From: an uncultured Ruminiclostridium sp.
GTDB taxonomy: Bacteria > Bacillota > Clostridia > Oscillospirales > Ruminococcaceae
DNA length: 64,000 nt
Direction: 5' to 3'
Assembly: GCA_944386545.1 (NCBI GenBank)
Contig: CALXBK010000005.1
Span: forward strand, 22,175-86,174
This document shows, piece by piece, positions 1 to 8,215 of the stretch. The translations under genes were made by a program, and so were the position numbers. The notes beneath the pieces are model-generated. The model had not been told where the DNA came from and made no database searches. It was given only the letters and a program-made list of their open reading frames with translations. The stretch's first letter is position 1, and each line of letters starts with the position of its first letter.

Positions 1-126
1 GTGGGCAAGATTTGCCTCTCTGCGCCGTCTTGCGTCAATGGGCAGATAGGGGTTTGAGCCGGACGGATTTGAGTTAATCAGGCTCATAACGTGCGGAGTT
101 TTGCTGGATCTGATTTCAGGGGACAT
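1..126 (-). CDS. Unknown protein, N-terminal part, cut by the window edge
   Basis: An open frame of 42 codons runs off the left edge. It begins at an ATG preceded by a good ribosome binding site (AAGAGGTGAAGCG). The readable residues are polar and rich in Ser, Asn, Pro and Arg (MSPEIRSSK at the start, PIDARRREANLAH at the edge), and I recognise no family. It lies 39 nt downstream of the ParA gene on the same strand, so the two are probably co-transcribed. That position is often taken by a ParB-type partner, but nothing visible here shows a ParB domain, so the function stays open. Confidence 0.6.
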   Translation of the reverse strand, partial: MSPEIRSSKTPHVMSLINSNPSGSNPYLPIDARRRREANLAH

Positions 127-165
127 TCGCTTCACCTCTTGAACATATTATACCTTTCGGAAAAG

Positions 166-984
166 TTATTCGGATTTTTTCCTGCGGCCTCTTTTGCTTT
201 TTGCGGTCCTTGGAGATTTTACTCCGTTATCAATACCAGTGATCTCGGCGATAAGCCTTTTAAACTCGGTTGTCGCCTTTGAACGGGGAGCGTACTCCAT
301 AATGCTTACGCCGTGTGCGGGAGCTTCCGCCAGCACAACATTTGCGCTGATACGGGTGTCAAGTATGCGTGTGCCGAGTTGGTCGGCTATCATGGAAGCC
401 AGCTCCTCAACCTCCTTTGTCAGCAATAGGCGGGGATTGTACTTGTTAAGGAGTATACCCGAAACCTCAAGCTCCTTGTTGTAATATTTCTTTACCGCAA
501 AGATGGTTTCTTTAAGCTGTGCTATACCCTGAAGGCTGAGTATTTCCGCTATCATCGGGATAATCAGCTTGTTTGTTGCGGTGTAGGCGTTTATCGTCAG
601 CACCGACAGCGCAGGGGGAGTATCTATTATGATATAGTCGTAATCGTCCGATACAGCAGCCAAGGCTTCTCTGAGCAGGTATTCCCTGCCGACGCCCGTA
701 AGCTCAAGCTCACAGCCCGACAGCAGAATATTTGCGGAAATGACATCGCAGGTATCGGTGCACTGGATAGCCTCCTTTGCCGTGCAGACGCCCTTGAAAA
801 CATCGTACATAGTATTGCAGTCCTCAATGTCAGCGCCGAGACTGAAGCTGAGATTTCCCTGCGGGTCAAGGTCTATTGCAAGCACTTTGTAGCCCGCCTC
901 GTTAAGGCCTCCGCAAAAAGCGGCGCAGGCGGTTGTCTTTCCTACTCCGCCCTTTTGATTTGTAAAAGCGATTACCTCTGCCAT
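166..984 (-). CDS. parA: ParA family ATPase (Soj/ParA type)
   Basis: A 272-residue protein with the deviant Walker A motif KGGVGKTT at residues 11-18, followed by the DLDPQGN signature near residue 40 and the IIIDTPPALS Walker B region near residue 120. These are the hallmarks of ParA/MinD-type ATPases that dimerise on ATP and bind DNA to position chromosomes, plasmids or other cargo. The C-terminus is a basic tail (RTAKSKRGRRKKSE). GGAGG lies 6 nt before the ATG. The full ParA core and the lack of a MinD-type amphipathic tail argue for a Soj-like protein; a role in placing flagella or chemoreceptors cannot be excluded because the gene sits near the flagellar cluster. Confidence 0.9.
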   Translation of the reverse strand: MAEVIAFTNQKGGVGKTTACAAFCGGLNEAGYKVLAIDLDPQGNLSFSLGADIEDCNTMYDVFKGVCTAKEAIQCTDTCDVISANILLSGCELELTGVGREYLLREALAAVSDDYDYIIIDTPPALSVLTINAYTATNKLIIPMIAEILSLQGIAQLKETIFAVKKYYNKELEVSGILLNKYNPRLLLTKEVEELASMIADQLGTRILDTRISANVVLAEAPAHGVSIMEYAPRSKATTEFKRLIAEITGIDNGVKSPRTAKSKRGRRKKSE

Positions 985-999
985 AGCTCCTCCGATTTC

Positions 1000-1139
1000 A
1001 ATAAGGGGCTTGCCCCGTCATTCAACGTGGCAAGCTGCAGCGAAGCTGCGATTCGGTTTCAGTTGGGGATTGAACCCCAAATGAAACTGAATATGGAACC
1101 CGCCGCCTTAGAGGCGGGGGACATCTTGCCTAAGTTATA
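1000..1139 (+). repeat. 140-bp multi-hairpin repeat, copy 1
   Basis: This 140-bp sequence recurs with about six mismatches at 63472-63611. It holds four consecutive hairpins: GGGGC-TT-GCCCC, GCAGC-GAA-GCTGC, a longer one centred on TTGGGG-ATTGAA-CCCCAA, and CCGCC-TTAGA-GGCGG. A GGCAAG segment near the 5' end can also pair with CTTGCC near the 3' end and close the whole fold. It separates parA from the GGDEF gene. The terminal GC-rich hairpins resemble ends of IS200/IS605 elements, so a non-autonomous element is my best guess, as inference only. Confidence 0.85.
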
Positions 1140-1153
1140 ACGTCTGTAAGACA

Positions 1154-1183
1154 AAGGCGGCGTAATTACCTTACCGCCGCCTT
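1154..1183 (-). terminator. Hairpin terminator after the GGDEF gene
   Basis: AAGGCGGCG pairs with CGCCGCCTT around a 12-nt loop, 20 nt past the stop codon of the minus-strand GGDEF gene. The U-run is short in both directions, so strength is uncertain. Confidence 0.6.
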
Positions 1184-1203
1184 ATAATTTTATCAGTGCC
1201 GGC

Positions 1204-3213
1204 TTACAGCGTGTGCTGGAGTCCCTCCATGTTGGAATCCTCCGGCTGATAGATGTGGTAGTTTGCCTTGCCGTTCTTCTTTACAAAGTACATAGCCTCG
1301 TCAGCCGCCGCAATAAGCGTCTTGCTGTCCTCGCCGTGCTCCGGCGACAAGGAAATACCTATACTTGCCTTTACGTTGATAATAACGCTTGCAAGGTCAC
1401 TGCGGTAGCCTCTGTACAGCTCGTCGATAAGGTCGAGCGAAAGGCTCTCAATGTTTTCAATCTGTTCGGGGTCGGTAACGCACAGTACGAACTCGTCGCC
1501 GCCGAAGCGTCCTGCGAATCCGCTTCCCTTAACTCTCTGCTTGATACAGCTGGAAACATACTTTATAACCTCGTCGCCTACGGAATGTCCGAAGCGGTCG
1601 TTGATAAACTTGAAATCGTCTACGTCGACGAACAGCACCGCAACTCTTGTATGCGCGTTTCTCTCAATCTCGCTCTTAAGCTCGCGCTCAAAGGTGCTTC
1701 GGTTGTAAAGCTGTGAAAGGAAGTCATAGCTTGCACGCTCGGAAAGCTGAAGCTCCATTTTCTTTTCGCTGTCTATATCGGTAATAACGCCGATAACTCT
1801 TAAAGGCTCGCCCAGACGGTCGGTAATGCAGATTGCACGGAGCGCAAACCATACGACGAAGCCGTTTTTGGTGGTCATCTGATACTCTGCGCTGTGTCCC
1901 GTTTTGTTTTTGAGCAGGGTGCTTATATCTCTCTTGTAGCCCTCGGCATCCTGCTCGGTCATTATCTTGTCAAGGAACTTACCGTTGGCAAGCTGTGCCT
2001 CGGACGGGTCAATGTCAAATCTCTCGCGGAAGTTATCCGAAACATACATGATTTCCTTTTGGAAGTCCCACTCAAAAAGCATATTGTCCGAAATGTCGGA
2101 GATTGTTTTGTGAAGCTCCTCGGACATACTTACATCGTTCAGCATATCGTTGAATAAGTCTGCAATATCCCTGAACTGAGTATTTGTCTTGACTTCAAGA
2201 CGCCTTTCCCTGTCGCCGCCTTGTATCTCTCTGATACCCGAGGTGATGGTGGTCATTGTGCCTATCAGCTTGTTTGATATGAACAGTCCGAGCAGTACGC
2301 ACAGAACCGCTGCGCCTGCTATAACGCCGAGCGAAATGATTATGGGCGTTGTTATCTGTGAGGACACCATGCTTGCGGGGTAAACGCTTACCCAGCTCCA
2401 GCCGGTGCTGGAAACTGATGTAAAGCTGCCTCTGCTTCCTATGTAGCCGCCTGAACTGTAATCTGCGGAATCGCCCTCAGCGGGAGAGGAAAGCAGGAAT
2501 ACCGACTGCATATCGCTGTTGCCTATCTCGTTTATGCTGCTGATTGCCTTTCCGTCGAAGTTAAGCACCGCACCCTTGCCGTCAGTAACGCTCAGATAGC
2601 CGTAGCCCTGTCCGTAATTGCTGTTGGAAAGCAACTCGGACAGCTTCTTGGGGTCGATAACCTCAACCACATAGCCCAGCGTATTGTTAAGGTCGTCCTC
2701 TATGCACTTTGCTATAAAGAATACGTTTGTGCCGTAATCTTCTTCATTCATGTATATGGGAGAGAGGTAGGTCTGTCCGGGGGAAAGGGACTGAATATCC
2801 TCAAAGCCGAAGAAAGGGAGTCCGTTACCCTGCACCTCCATATAGTCAAGCAGAATGGTGCCTGACTTGTCAAGTATGTTGACGTTGAGAATTTCGTCAT
2901 TGCCCGCCGAAACCATGTTTTCGCAAAGGGTAGAAATTTCTTCCTTTATCTCCTCGGTTGCAGAACCCGAGTTTGCGAACAATCCCACATAGTTATGTAT
3001 GGACATATAGCTTACGCCCGCCGCATATTTGGCAATTGTCTGGTTGACAACCTCAGAGCCTGCCGCACCTGCGGATCTTGCGTACTGCGAAACGGTATCG
3101 TTTGCAAAGCCCGACATAGCCATAGCGCCGAACAGTCCGGCTACTATTGCGGGAATCAGCGCAAAGGCGAGTACAAGGTATCGTAGCAGAGCCTTGATTT
3201 TTATTGTATGCAT
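1204..3213 (-). CDS. Membrane diguanylate cyclase (Cache-HAMP-PAS-GGDEF)
   Basis: A 669-residue sensor that should make cyclic di-GMP from two GTP. It has a membrane segment at about 10-33, an extracytoplasmic region of about 250 residues that looks like a double Cache sensor, a second membrane segment at about 287-313, HAMP, PAS at about 370-490 and a GGDEF domain at about 500-655. The GGDEF motif is intact (RFGGDEF, residues 569-575), so activity is expected. The RxxD inhibitory site upstream is not conserved (K and G at the R and D positions), which predicts loss of product feedback through that site. GGAGG precedes the ATG. It follows the PilZ gene by 59 nt and probably shares its promoter. 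Confidence 0.93.
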   Translation of the reverse strand: MHTIKIKALLRYLVLAFALIPAIVAGLFGAMAMSGFANDTVSQYARSAGAAGSEVVNQTIAKYAAGVSYMSIHNYVGLFANSGSATEEIKEEISTLCENMVSAGNDEILNVNILDKSGTILLDYMEVQGNGLPFFGFEDIQSLSPGQTYLSPIYMNEEDYGTNVFFIAKCIEDDLNNTLGYVVEVIDPKKLSELLSNSNYGQGYGYLSVTDGKGAVLNFDGKAISSINEIGNSDMQSVFLLSSPAEGDSADYSSGGYIGSRGSFTSVSSTGWSWVSVYPASMVSSQITTPIIISLGVIAGAAVLCVLLGLFISNKLIGTMTTITSGIREIQGGDRERRLEVKTNTQFRDIADLFNDMLNDVSMSEELHKTISDISDNMLFEWDFQKEIMYVSDNFRERFDIDPSEAQLANGKFLDKIMTEQDAEGYKRDISTLLKNKTGHSAEYQMTTKNGFVVWFALRAICITDRLGEPLRVIGVITDIDSEKKMELQLSERASYDFLSQLYNRSTFERELKSEIERNAHTRVAVLFVDVDDFKFINDRFGHSVGDEVIKYVSSCIKQRVKGSGFAGRFGGDEFVLCVTDPEQIENIESLSLDLIDELYRGYRSDLASVIINVKASIGISLSPEHGEDSKTLIAAADEAMYFVKKNGKANYHIYQPEDSNMEGLQHTL

Positions 3214-3272
3214 ATTCCTACCTCCGAATAGTGAATAGTATTTGTATTTCCGTCAAAGCGGTAACGCCTGCC

Positions 3273-3965
3273 TTAATCGGCAAGCTCTCTTGCTTTCTGT
3301 ATAAGCTCGTACTGGAGCTTGTAAATGTATCTTGAAATTGCTTCCTCTTCCGAGCTTTTTATGGAAACGAAACGGCAGCCGTAGCCGGTTTCTCCCTGCG
3401 GAGAATCTATCGGCTGTTCTCTGAGCACCTCGGCGTTAAGCTCCATGCGCACACCCTCAAGTCTTACTATTATCATCACCCTGTCGCCCCTGGTGTAGCG
3501 GCTTAAGGAATTGGTGCAGACAAAGAACACGCCGCCGATGTTTATGTCCTTGATACGTATTTCATCGGGCGGCTCGAGCGAAACGAGCGTTTCGGGATCG
3601 TCCTTTGAACGCAGGGTTATAAACGCACGTACGTCCGTCTTTATCTTGAAGAAGCGCCGCCGTTCCTCCATGGTTTTTGCCCCGGCAGGATCAAGCACGA
3701 CATTTAGCTGTCTGTCCGTCGAAACCGAAACAAAGGTGCGGAAACGCAGTCTGTCCCCGTTTTTCTTTGTCGCGTATACATCTATCTCGGTAGTGCTGTC
3801 TATCTCAGGCAGACGCCTTCCTTTTATCATCAGAAGATTTTCTATCGGATTGCCGTTTGCGTCGTACACAGCGGGAAAATCAAAGTTGCCGTCGGCAGTG
3901 AACAGCCTTTTCCCGTCAGTAGCAGCAAACTCAAAAGAGGTAAATTGTTCTTTCCTGTATCCCAA
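3273..3965 (-). CDS. PilZ-domain c-di-GMP receptor (YcgR-like)
   Basis: A 230-residue protein with a C-terminal PilZ domain. The arginine-rich RRRFFKI at about 102-108 and DINIGG at about 140-145 match the RxxxR and D/NxSxxG c-di-GMP contacts, the second with Asn for Ser. The N-terminal half fits the YcgR-N flagellar brake fold. In this family c-di-GMP binding slows the flagellar motor. No ATG is available at the 5' end. A TTG directly abuts the AGGGAG ribosome site and is too close, so the TTG six nucleotides further in (at 3965) is the better start. The adjacent diguanylate cyclase and the flagellar cluster beyond support a motility role. Confidence 0.88.
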   Translation of the reverse strand: MGYRKEQFTSFEFAATDGKRLFTADGNFDFPAVYDANGNPIENLLMIKGRRLPEIDSTTEIDVYATKKNGDRLRFRTFVSVSTDRQLNVVLDPAGAKTMEERRRFFKIKTDVRAFITLRSKDDPETLVSLEPPDEIRIKDINIGGVFFVCTNSLSRYTRGDRVMIIVRLEGVRMELNAEVLREQPIDSPQGETGYGCRFVSIKSSEEEAISRYIYKLQYELIQKARELAD

Positions 3966-4041
3966 TGGCAACTCCCTTCTGCGGAAGTTAAATTTTTACA
4001 TTTAAGCCGCATTTTAATAAACGCAATTCGTTTTACAATTT

Positions 4042-4070
4042 ATTATACAATAAAGCGACGGATAAATCAA
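4042..4070 (-). promoter_or_regulatory. Housekeeping promoter for the PilZ-GGDEF pair
   Basis: On the minus strand, TTGATT (4070-4065) and TATAAT (4047-4042) are separated by 17 bp, about 77 bp upstream of the PilZ start. Confidence 0.75.
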
Positions 4071-4164
4071 GGAAATTTGTGAGGTTTTTTGTGCAAAGAA
4101 AAAAATTCTGCAATTTGCTTAAAAAGCGCATAGGTTTTTTATACAATTTATTTAGTAAATTGCG

Positions 4165-4194
4165 TTGACTTTTTTGCGAGAAATGGAATATAAT
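4165..4194 (+). promoter_or_regulatory. Housekeeping promoter for the unknown membrane protein gene
   Basis: TTGACT (4165-4170) and TATAAT (4189-4194) with an 18-bp spacer lie 40 bp upstream of the ATG at 4235. It is divergent from the PilZ promoter. Confidence 0.75.
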
Positions 4195-4234
4195 TATGGT
4201 ACAATATTAAAATATAACGAAATCGGAAGTATAT

Positions 4235-4948
4235 ATGAGGAATTTTTTTCATGCAAACACGTCGGGATTACGCAAGGCCTCCGTCATAATGAGCGCGGTA
4301 CCGGGTGCGGTACTGCTTTTGCCTGCCCTGCTTTGCTTTATGTCGCTTTACTTTGACCGCAGTGCGACAGTCAGCGTGCAGGCTGTTCTTATGCGTGCGG
4401 GGCTTGCTGCGGCGTGCGTTGCTGTGTGGCTTGTAATCAGCTTTTCGGTTTATGTACTGTGCCGAAGGAGAATGAACGGAATATCGCGGCACACTTATTT
4501 TGAAATACAGCAGAACGCATTTATTCTCAGCCGCTATGCGGGCAGAGTCCTCGGCGGCGGCGGAGGTCCCGTAAGGCGGCTTTATGTTATCTCGGTGCAG
4601 GATTTAAAGCTGTCAATGAAGAACGGCAGGCTGATTTTTGAGGGCGATATAAGGCAATACGAGGGCGGCAGCGAAACGCTGGGCTATCACATAAAAAGAG
4701 GAAAGCCGGAGTTTGACGAGTGGTGGCTGAACGTAAACGGCTATAAGCGGATAAATCGGATTGAGCTGCCTGCTTGTTTTGAAAAGCAGAGCTTTATTTT
4801 CAGGTGCTGTAAAATTGCGCTCGCCCGCAGTCAGAGAGCCGCACAGATAAGAAAAGCGCCCCCCGGCGCGCGCCGTCCCGCGCTTAAAAGAAGAAGCTCA
4901 AGGGGCAGAATGTACACCGAGCTTCCCACCTTTGACAGGAACTGGTAG
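4235..4948 (+). CDS. Unknown two-pass membrane protein with basic tail
   Basis: A 237-residue protein I do not recognise. Two hydrophobic helices are visible at about 18-42 (around PGAVLLLPALLCFMSLYF) and about 55-76 (AGLAAACVAVWLVISF). They are followed by about 150 soluble residues with a glycine stretch (GGGGG near 109) and a strongly basic tail (ARRPALKRRSSRGR). This suggests an anchored protein with a cytoplasmic C-terminal half. GGAAG precedes the ATG. It has its own promoter and is followed by a weak hairpin, so it is probably monocistronic between the c-di-GMP genes and the flagellar operon. Confidence 0.75.
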   Translation: MRNFFHANTSGLRKASVIMSAVPGAVLLLPALLCFMSLYFDRSATVSVQAVLMRAGLAAACVAVWLVISFSVYVLCRRRMNGISRHTYFEIQQNAFILSRYAGRVLGGGGGPVRRLYVISVQDLKLSMKNGRLIFEGDIRQYEGGSETLGYHIKRGKPEFDEWWLNVNGYKRINRIELPACFEKQSFIFRCCKIALARSQRAAQIRKAPPGARRPALKRRSSRGRMYTELPTFDRNW

Positions 4949-4952
4949 ACAA

Positions 4953-4976
4953 TGCTTCAACCATCCTGAAGCTTTT
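4953..4976 (+). terminator. Weak intrinsic terminator
   Basis: GCTTCA and TGAAGC form a 6-bp stem with a 7-nt loop followed by TTTT, just after the stop at 4948. Confidence 0.5.
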
Positions 4977-5091
4977 GTGCAAAATGACAATACAACACTT
5001 TTTTATTTGCATCAAATATTCTCTGCTATACAAGTTATTCACAGAAATACCGCAAAAATTTCGTAAAAACTCATTTTTTTCAATCTGTCAC

Positions 5092-5120
5092 TTGAAAAGT
5101 TTTTATAAATGGTGTATAAT
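5092..5120 (+). promoter_or_regulatory. Main promoter of the fla/che operon
   Basis: TTGAAA (5092-5097) and TATAAT (5115-5120) with a 17-bp spacer. The predicted leader to flgB is about 140 nt and contains a pairing GTAAC-CAAGGC-GTTAC near 5139-5154. No sigma-28 type site (TAAA with GCCGATAA) is visible here. Together with 4977-5264 this accounts for the gene-free stretch before flgB. Confidence 0.75.
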
Positions 5121-5264
5121 TTAAAGCGGCAGTGTGTGTAACCAAGGCGTTACCCTGCGCTGAAATATTATACTTGTTTAAATATATCTACATGTTGGCA
5201 TGATTAATTTCAACAAATACAACATATTGTGCTTATATTGGACATTATGGAAAGGACTGAAGAT

Positions 5265-5651
5265 ATGGCTCTGTTTAACACCAACGCTTTCAGAATTACC
5301 GAGCAGGGATTGTCGGTGCTGTGGCAAAAGCAGCAAATAATCTCACAGAACATCGCAAATCAGGACACTCCCGGCTACAACTGCAAGTATCTTGATTTTT
5401 ATGCCGTGCTGAAGGACAGGCTTGAAAGCACAAGCGTTGTCGGCGGCAAGGCGGCACCCGGCAAAAAGCAGGTAGAGCTTCAGACGGTTGTGTACGAGGA
5501 CGAAATCACAAACACTCAGCCTGACGGCAACAACGTTGATGTTGATTCCCAGTCAAACGAGCTTGCAAAGCTCCAGCTTCATTACCAGGCTCTGAAAAAT
5601 CAGATGATCGGCGAATTTGTGAGAATACGCTCGGCGATGAAGACAACATAA
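5265..5651 (+). CDS. flgB: Flagellar basal-body rod protein FlgB
   Basis: A 128-residue proximal rod protein of the flagellar basal body, exported by the flagellar type III apparatus. The N-terminal heptad region carries the rod signature ISQNIANQDTPGYN, and the C-terminus ends with the helix typical of FlgB (LQLHYQALKNQM). An upstream in-frame ATG exists, but AAAGGA eight nucleotides before the ATG at 5265 selects this start, which gives the usual family length. It is the first gene of the long flagellar operon and is followed 77 nt later by flgC. Confidence 0.95.
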   Translation: MALFNTNAFRITEQGLSVLWQKQQIISQNIANQDTPGYNCKYLDFYAVLKDRLESTSVVGGKAAPGKKQVELQTVVYEDEITNTQPDGNNVDVDSQSNELAKLQLHYQALKNQMIGEFVRIRSAMKTT

Positions 5652-5728
5652 CAAACGGCTTTATTTTAATACGGATATTGAAACAGCGAAAGGGATTTCT
5701 ACGCATTTTACATAGAAAGGAACTGCAA

Positions 5729-6211
5729 ATGGCATTTTTAAGCTCTCTTAACATTGCGGCGTCGGGCATGGCAGCAGAAAGGCTGAGGCTTGACATCATA
5801 GCTCAGAATGTTGCCAACGCAAAGACCACCCGCACCGAGGACGGAACTCCGTACAGACGGCAGATTGTGGTATTTTCGGAAAACAAGGGCTTTAACTCCG
5901 TGCTTGAGGAAACGATAGCAAAGCGCAAGGCGAAAATCGAGGGCGGCATACCCGCAGGGACGGTTACCGCAACGAAAAATAAGGGCGTGCTTGTGACGGA
6001 GATTGTGGAGGACGAAACTCCGCTTACACCCGTGTACGATCCTACCCACCCCGACGCAGACGAGAACGGGTATTACTATCTCCCCAACGTCGATGTGGCT
6101 GAGGAGGAAATGGACGCGCTCGCGGCAACCCGTTCCTATGAAGCGAATTTAGCTGTGCTGAACGCAGTAAAATCAATGGCGCAGACCGCACTGAGCATAG
6201 GCAACTCATAA
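5729..6211 (+). CDS. flgC: Flagellar basal-body rod protein FlgC
   Basis: A 160-residue rod subunit. The start MAFLSSLNIAASGM and the motif LDIIAQNVANAKTT are the FlgB/FlgC/hook N-terminal signature. The C-terminal segment (YLPNVDVAEEEMDALAATRS) matches the FlgC end that pairs with the N-terminal helix. The start at 5729 has GAAAGGAAC upstream; a longer in-frame extension lacks this. It sits between flgB and fliE in the usual order. Confidence 0.95.
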   Translation: MAFLSSLNIAASGMAAERLRLDIIAQNVANAKTTRTEDGTPYRRQIVVFSENKGFNSVLEETIAKRKAKIEGGIPAGTVTATKNKGVLVTEIVEDETPLTPVYDPTHPDADENGYYYLPNVDVAEEEMDALAATRSYEANLAVLNAVKSMAQTALSIGNS

Positions 6212-6232
6212 AACCCGAAAGGAAGATGAACC

Positions 6233-6538
6233 ATGTTTATAGTACCGCTTTCAAGCAATATTACTCCGATGTCTGCAACGTCAAGAGCTGACGCAGTAAA
6301 GACGGAGGAAACAGAAGAGGCTTCTTTCCTCGATATATTTGAATCGCTTGTAAACAACGTCAAGGAAACCGACGCACAGGTACAGCAGGACTCTATTGAC
6401 CTCATGCTGGGCGATGTAGACGACCTGGCGCAGATACAGGTAAATCTCGAAAAGGCGGCGGTTGCCGTTGACCTGCTCGTTACCGTAAAGAACAAGGCGG
6501 TTGAGGCATACAACGAAATCATGAGAATGAACGTATAA
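6233..6538 (+). CDS. fliE: Flagellar hook-basal body complex protein FliE
   Basis: A 101-residue protein that joins the MS ring to the rod. The FliE core is recognisable: SFLDIFESLVNNVKET, then a helix with DLAQIQVNLEKAAVAVDLLVTVKNKAVEAY and the closing EIMRMNV. AAGGAAGATGAACC precedes the ATG. It lies between flgC and fliF, as is normal in Firmicutes. Confidence 0.95.
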   Translation: MFIVPLSSNITPMSATSRADAVKTEETEEASFLDIFESLVNNVKETDAQVQQDSIDLMLGDVDDLAQIQVNLEKAAVAVDLLVTVKNKAVEAYNEIMRMNV

Positions 6539-6563
6539 TACCCCCGGAAGGACAAATGTATAG

Positions 6564-8177
6564 ATGAAGGAAAAGCTTTCCGCTTTTTTTAGCGGAGTTA
6601 AGACAAAATGGGGCGCGCTTGCAAGAAATCTGCGCGTGTTCATAGTAACCTCGCTGTGCGTGGTTGTTGTGGGCGCGATAGTGCTTGCAATCGTGCTAAA
6701 TCAGAAATCGTACACGGCGATATACACAGGCCTTGACAACGAAGAAGCAAATCAGGTTATTTCTGCCGTAAACGATCTCGGTATAACGGACGTAAAGGTC
6801 GGCTCAAACGGCTCTGTGCTTGTGCCGAGCAATATTGCGGACGACACGAGAATGCAGCTTAGTATCCAGGGCTATCCGAAATCCACCTTTAACTTTGACG
6901 TATGGAACAACGGCATAGGAATATGGTCTACCGACACCGAGAAAAAGGTGCTTCAAATTCAGCAGCTTCAGACGCATCTGATGAAGGCGATAAACACCAT
7001 TGACCAGGTGAAAAATTCCTATGTCATTATTACCATGCCCGAAAACAGCAATTATGTAATCTCTACCGACACTGACGAGCCCAGAGTAAGCGTAAAGCTG
7101 GACTTAAAGGCGAACGCCAATCTCTCCCCTGAGCAGATAGAGGGTATTTATGCACTTGTTCTGAACTCTCTGCCCGGTCTTGAAAGGGAGAATATCACAA
7201 TTGCCGGTACGGGCGGCGAGCTTCTCACCCCTGATACGGGAACGGTTGACGAGGATGCGCTGTACCAGTCAAGGCTCAACTTCCAGGAGCAGATGCAGAA
7301 TCTGCTGAAAAGCCAGCTTGACGATACCCTTAAAAAGCTGTACAAGAACTATACCATAAACGTAAACGTATCGCTCAATTACGACAAATCAAAGTCGGAG
7401 CTTACCATCTACACACCGTCGATACCCGAGGACGGAACCTCGGGCGGTATGATTGAAAGCTCCACAAAGACCGAGGGCTGGGGCGGAATAGGCTCGCTGT
7501 CGGGCGTTGTAGGAACAACCTCAAACAGCGACATTTCACCGAATTACCCCACCATTGAGGGCGATGAGGACGGCGAATACTATTATCAGGACAGCATAAC
7601 AATAAAGCGTCTTGTAAATACCGAAATAAGACAGCTTGAAAAGAACGGCTACACCGTTGATAAGATAACAGCTGCGGTAACGGTTGACCAGATAAATATG
7701 CTTGAAGCGGACAGAGAACGGCTCAGAGAGGTAGTTGCGTTTGCCATAGGCGCAGATGTTGAGAATGTAACGGTTGCCAACTATCCCTTTGTAATCAACG
7801 GCACAACCGACGTACCGGGCGGCAACAGCAGCATAATCGGCGGCTCGGTATTCGATCCGACCGTATACCTTATACTTCTGCTTGGCTTTGTGGTTATTGT
7901 ACTGCTTATCATTGCGATACTCACAAGCAACGCAAAGAAGAAAAAGCGCGCAAGAGCGGCAAGAGCGAAAGCAGCGGCGGCGGCAGCGGCGGCACAGACA
8001 GGCGAGCAGTTTATCGAGGAGCCTCAGCCGCAGGCAGAGGAATTTAACATTCAGAGCCTTGAAAACTTCGGCGAGGAATCAAAGGCCGCTGTACTTAAGC
8101 GTGAAATCAAGGATTTCTCACGTACCAACCCCGACGTTGTGGCACAGCTTATCCGTTCAATGCTGAAGAGCGACTGA
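6564..8177 (+). CDS. fliF: Flagellar MS-ring protein FliF
   Basis: A 537-residue membrane protein that forms the MS ring, the base on which the rotor and export gate assemble. There is one membrane helix near 24-45 and a second near 432-455, with ring-building motifs between them (IQGYPKSTFNFDVWNN; LNSLPGLERENITI). After the second helix comes an Ala/Lys-rich cytoplasmic segment and the C-terminal FliG-binding tail (VAQLIRSMLKSD). The ribosome site GGAAGG is 12 nt from the ATG, which is rather far. It is directly followed by fliG. Confidence 0.96.
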   Translation: MKEKLSAFFSGVKTKWGALARNLRVFIVTSLCVVVVGAIVLAIVLNQKSYTAIYTGLDNEEANQVISAVNDLGITDVKVGSNGSVLVPSNIADDTRMQLSIQGYPKSTFNFDVWNNGIGIWSTDTEKKVLQIQQLQTHLMKAINTIDQVKNSYVIITMPENSNYVISTDTDEPRVSVKLDLKANANLSPEQIEGIYALVLNSLPGLERENITIAGTGGELLTPDTGTVDEDALYQSRLNFQEQMQNLLKSQLDDTLKKLYKNYTINVNVSLNYDKSKSELTIYTPSIPEDGTSGGMIESSTKTEGWGGIGSLSGVVGTTSNSDISPNYPTIEGDEDGEYYYQDSITIKRLVNTEIRQLEKNGYTVDKITAAVTVDQINMLEADRERLREVVAFAIGADVENVTVANYPFVINGTTDVPGGNSSIIGGSVFDPTVYLILLLGFVVIVLLIIAILTSNAKKKKRARAARAKAAAAAAAAQTGEQFIEEPQPQAEEFNIQSLENFGEESKAAVLKREIKDFSRTNPDVVAQLIRSMLKSD

Positions 8178-8215
8178 CGGTAAGTGTATTTGTCTTATAA
8201 AAGGAGCGTGTTAGA

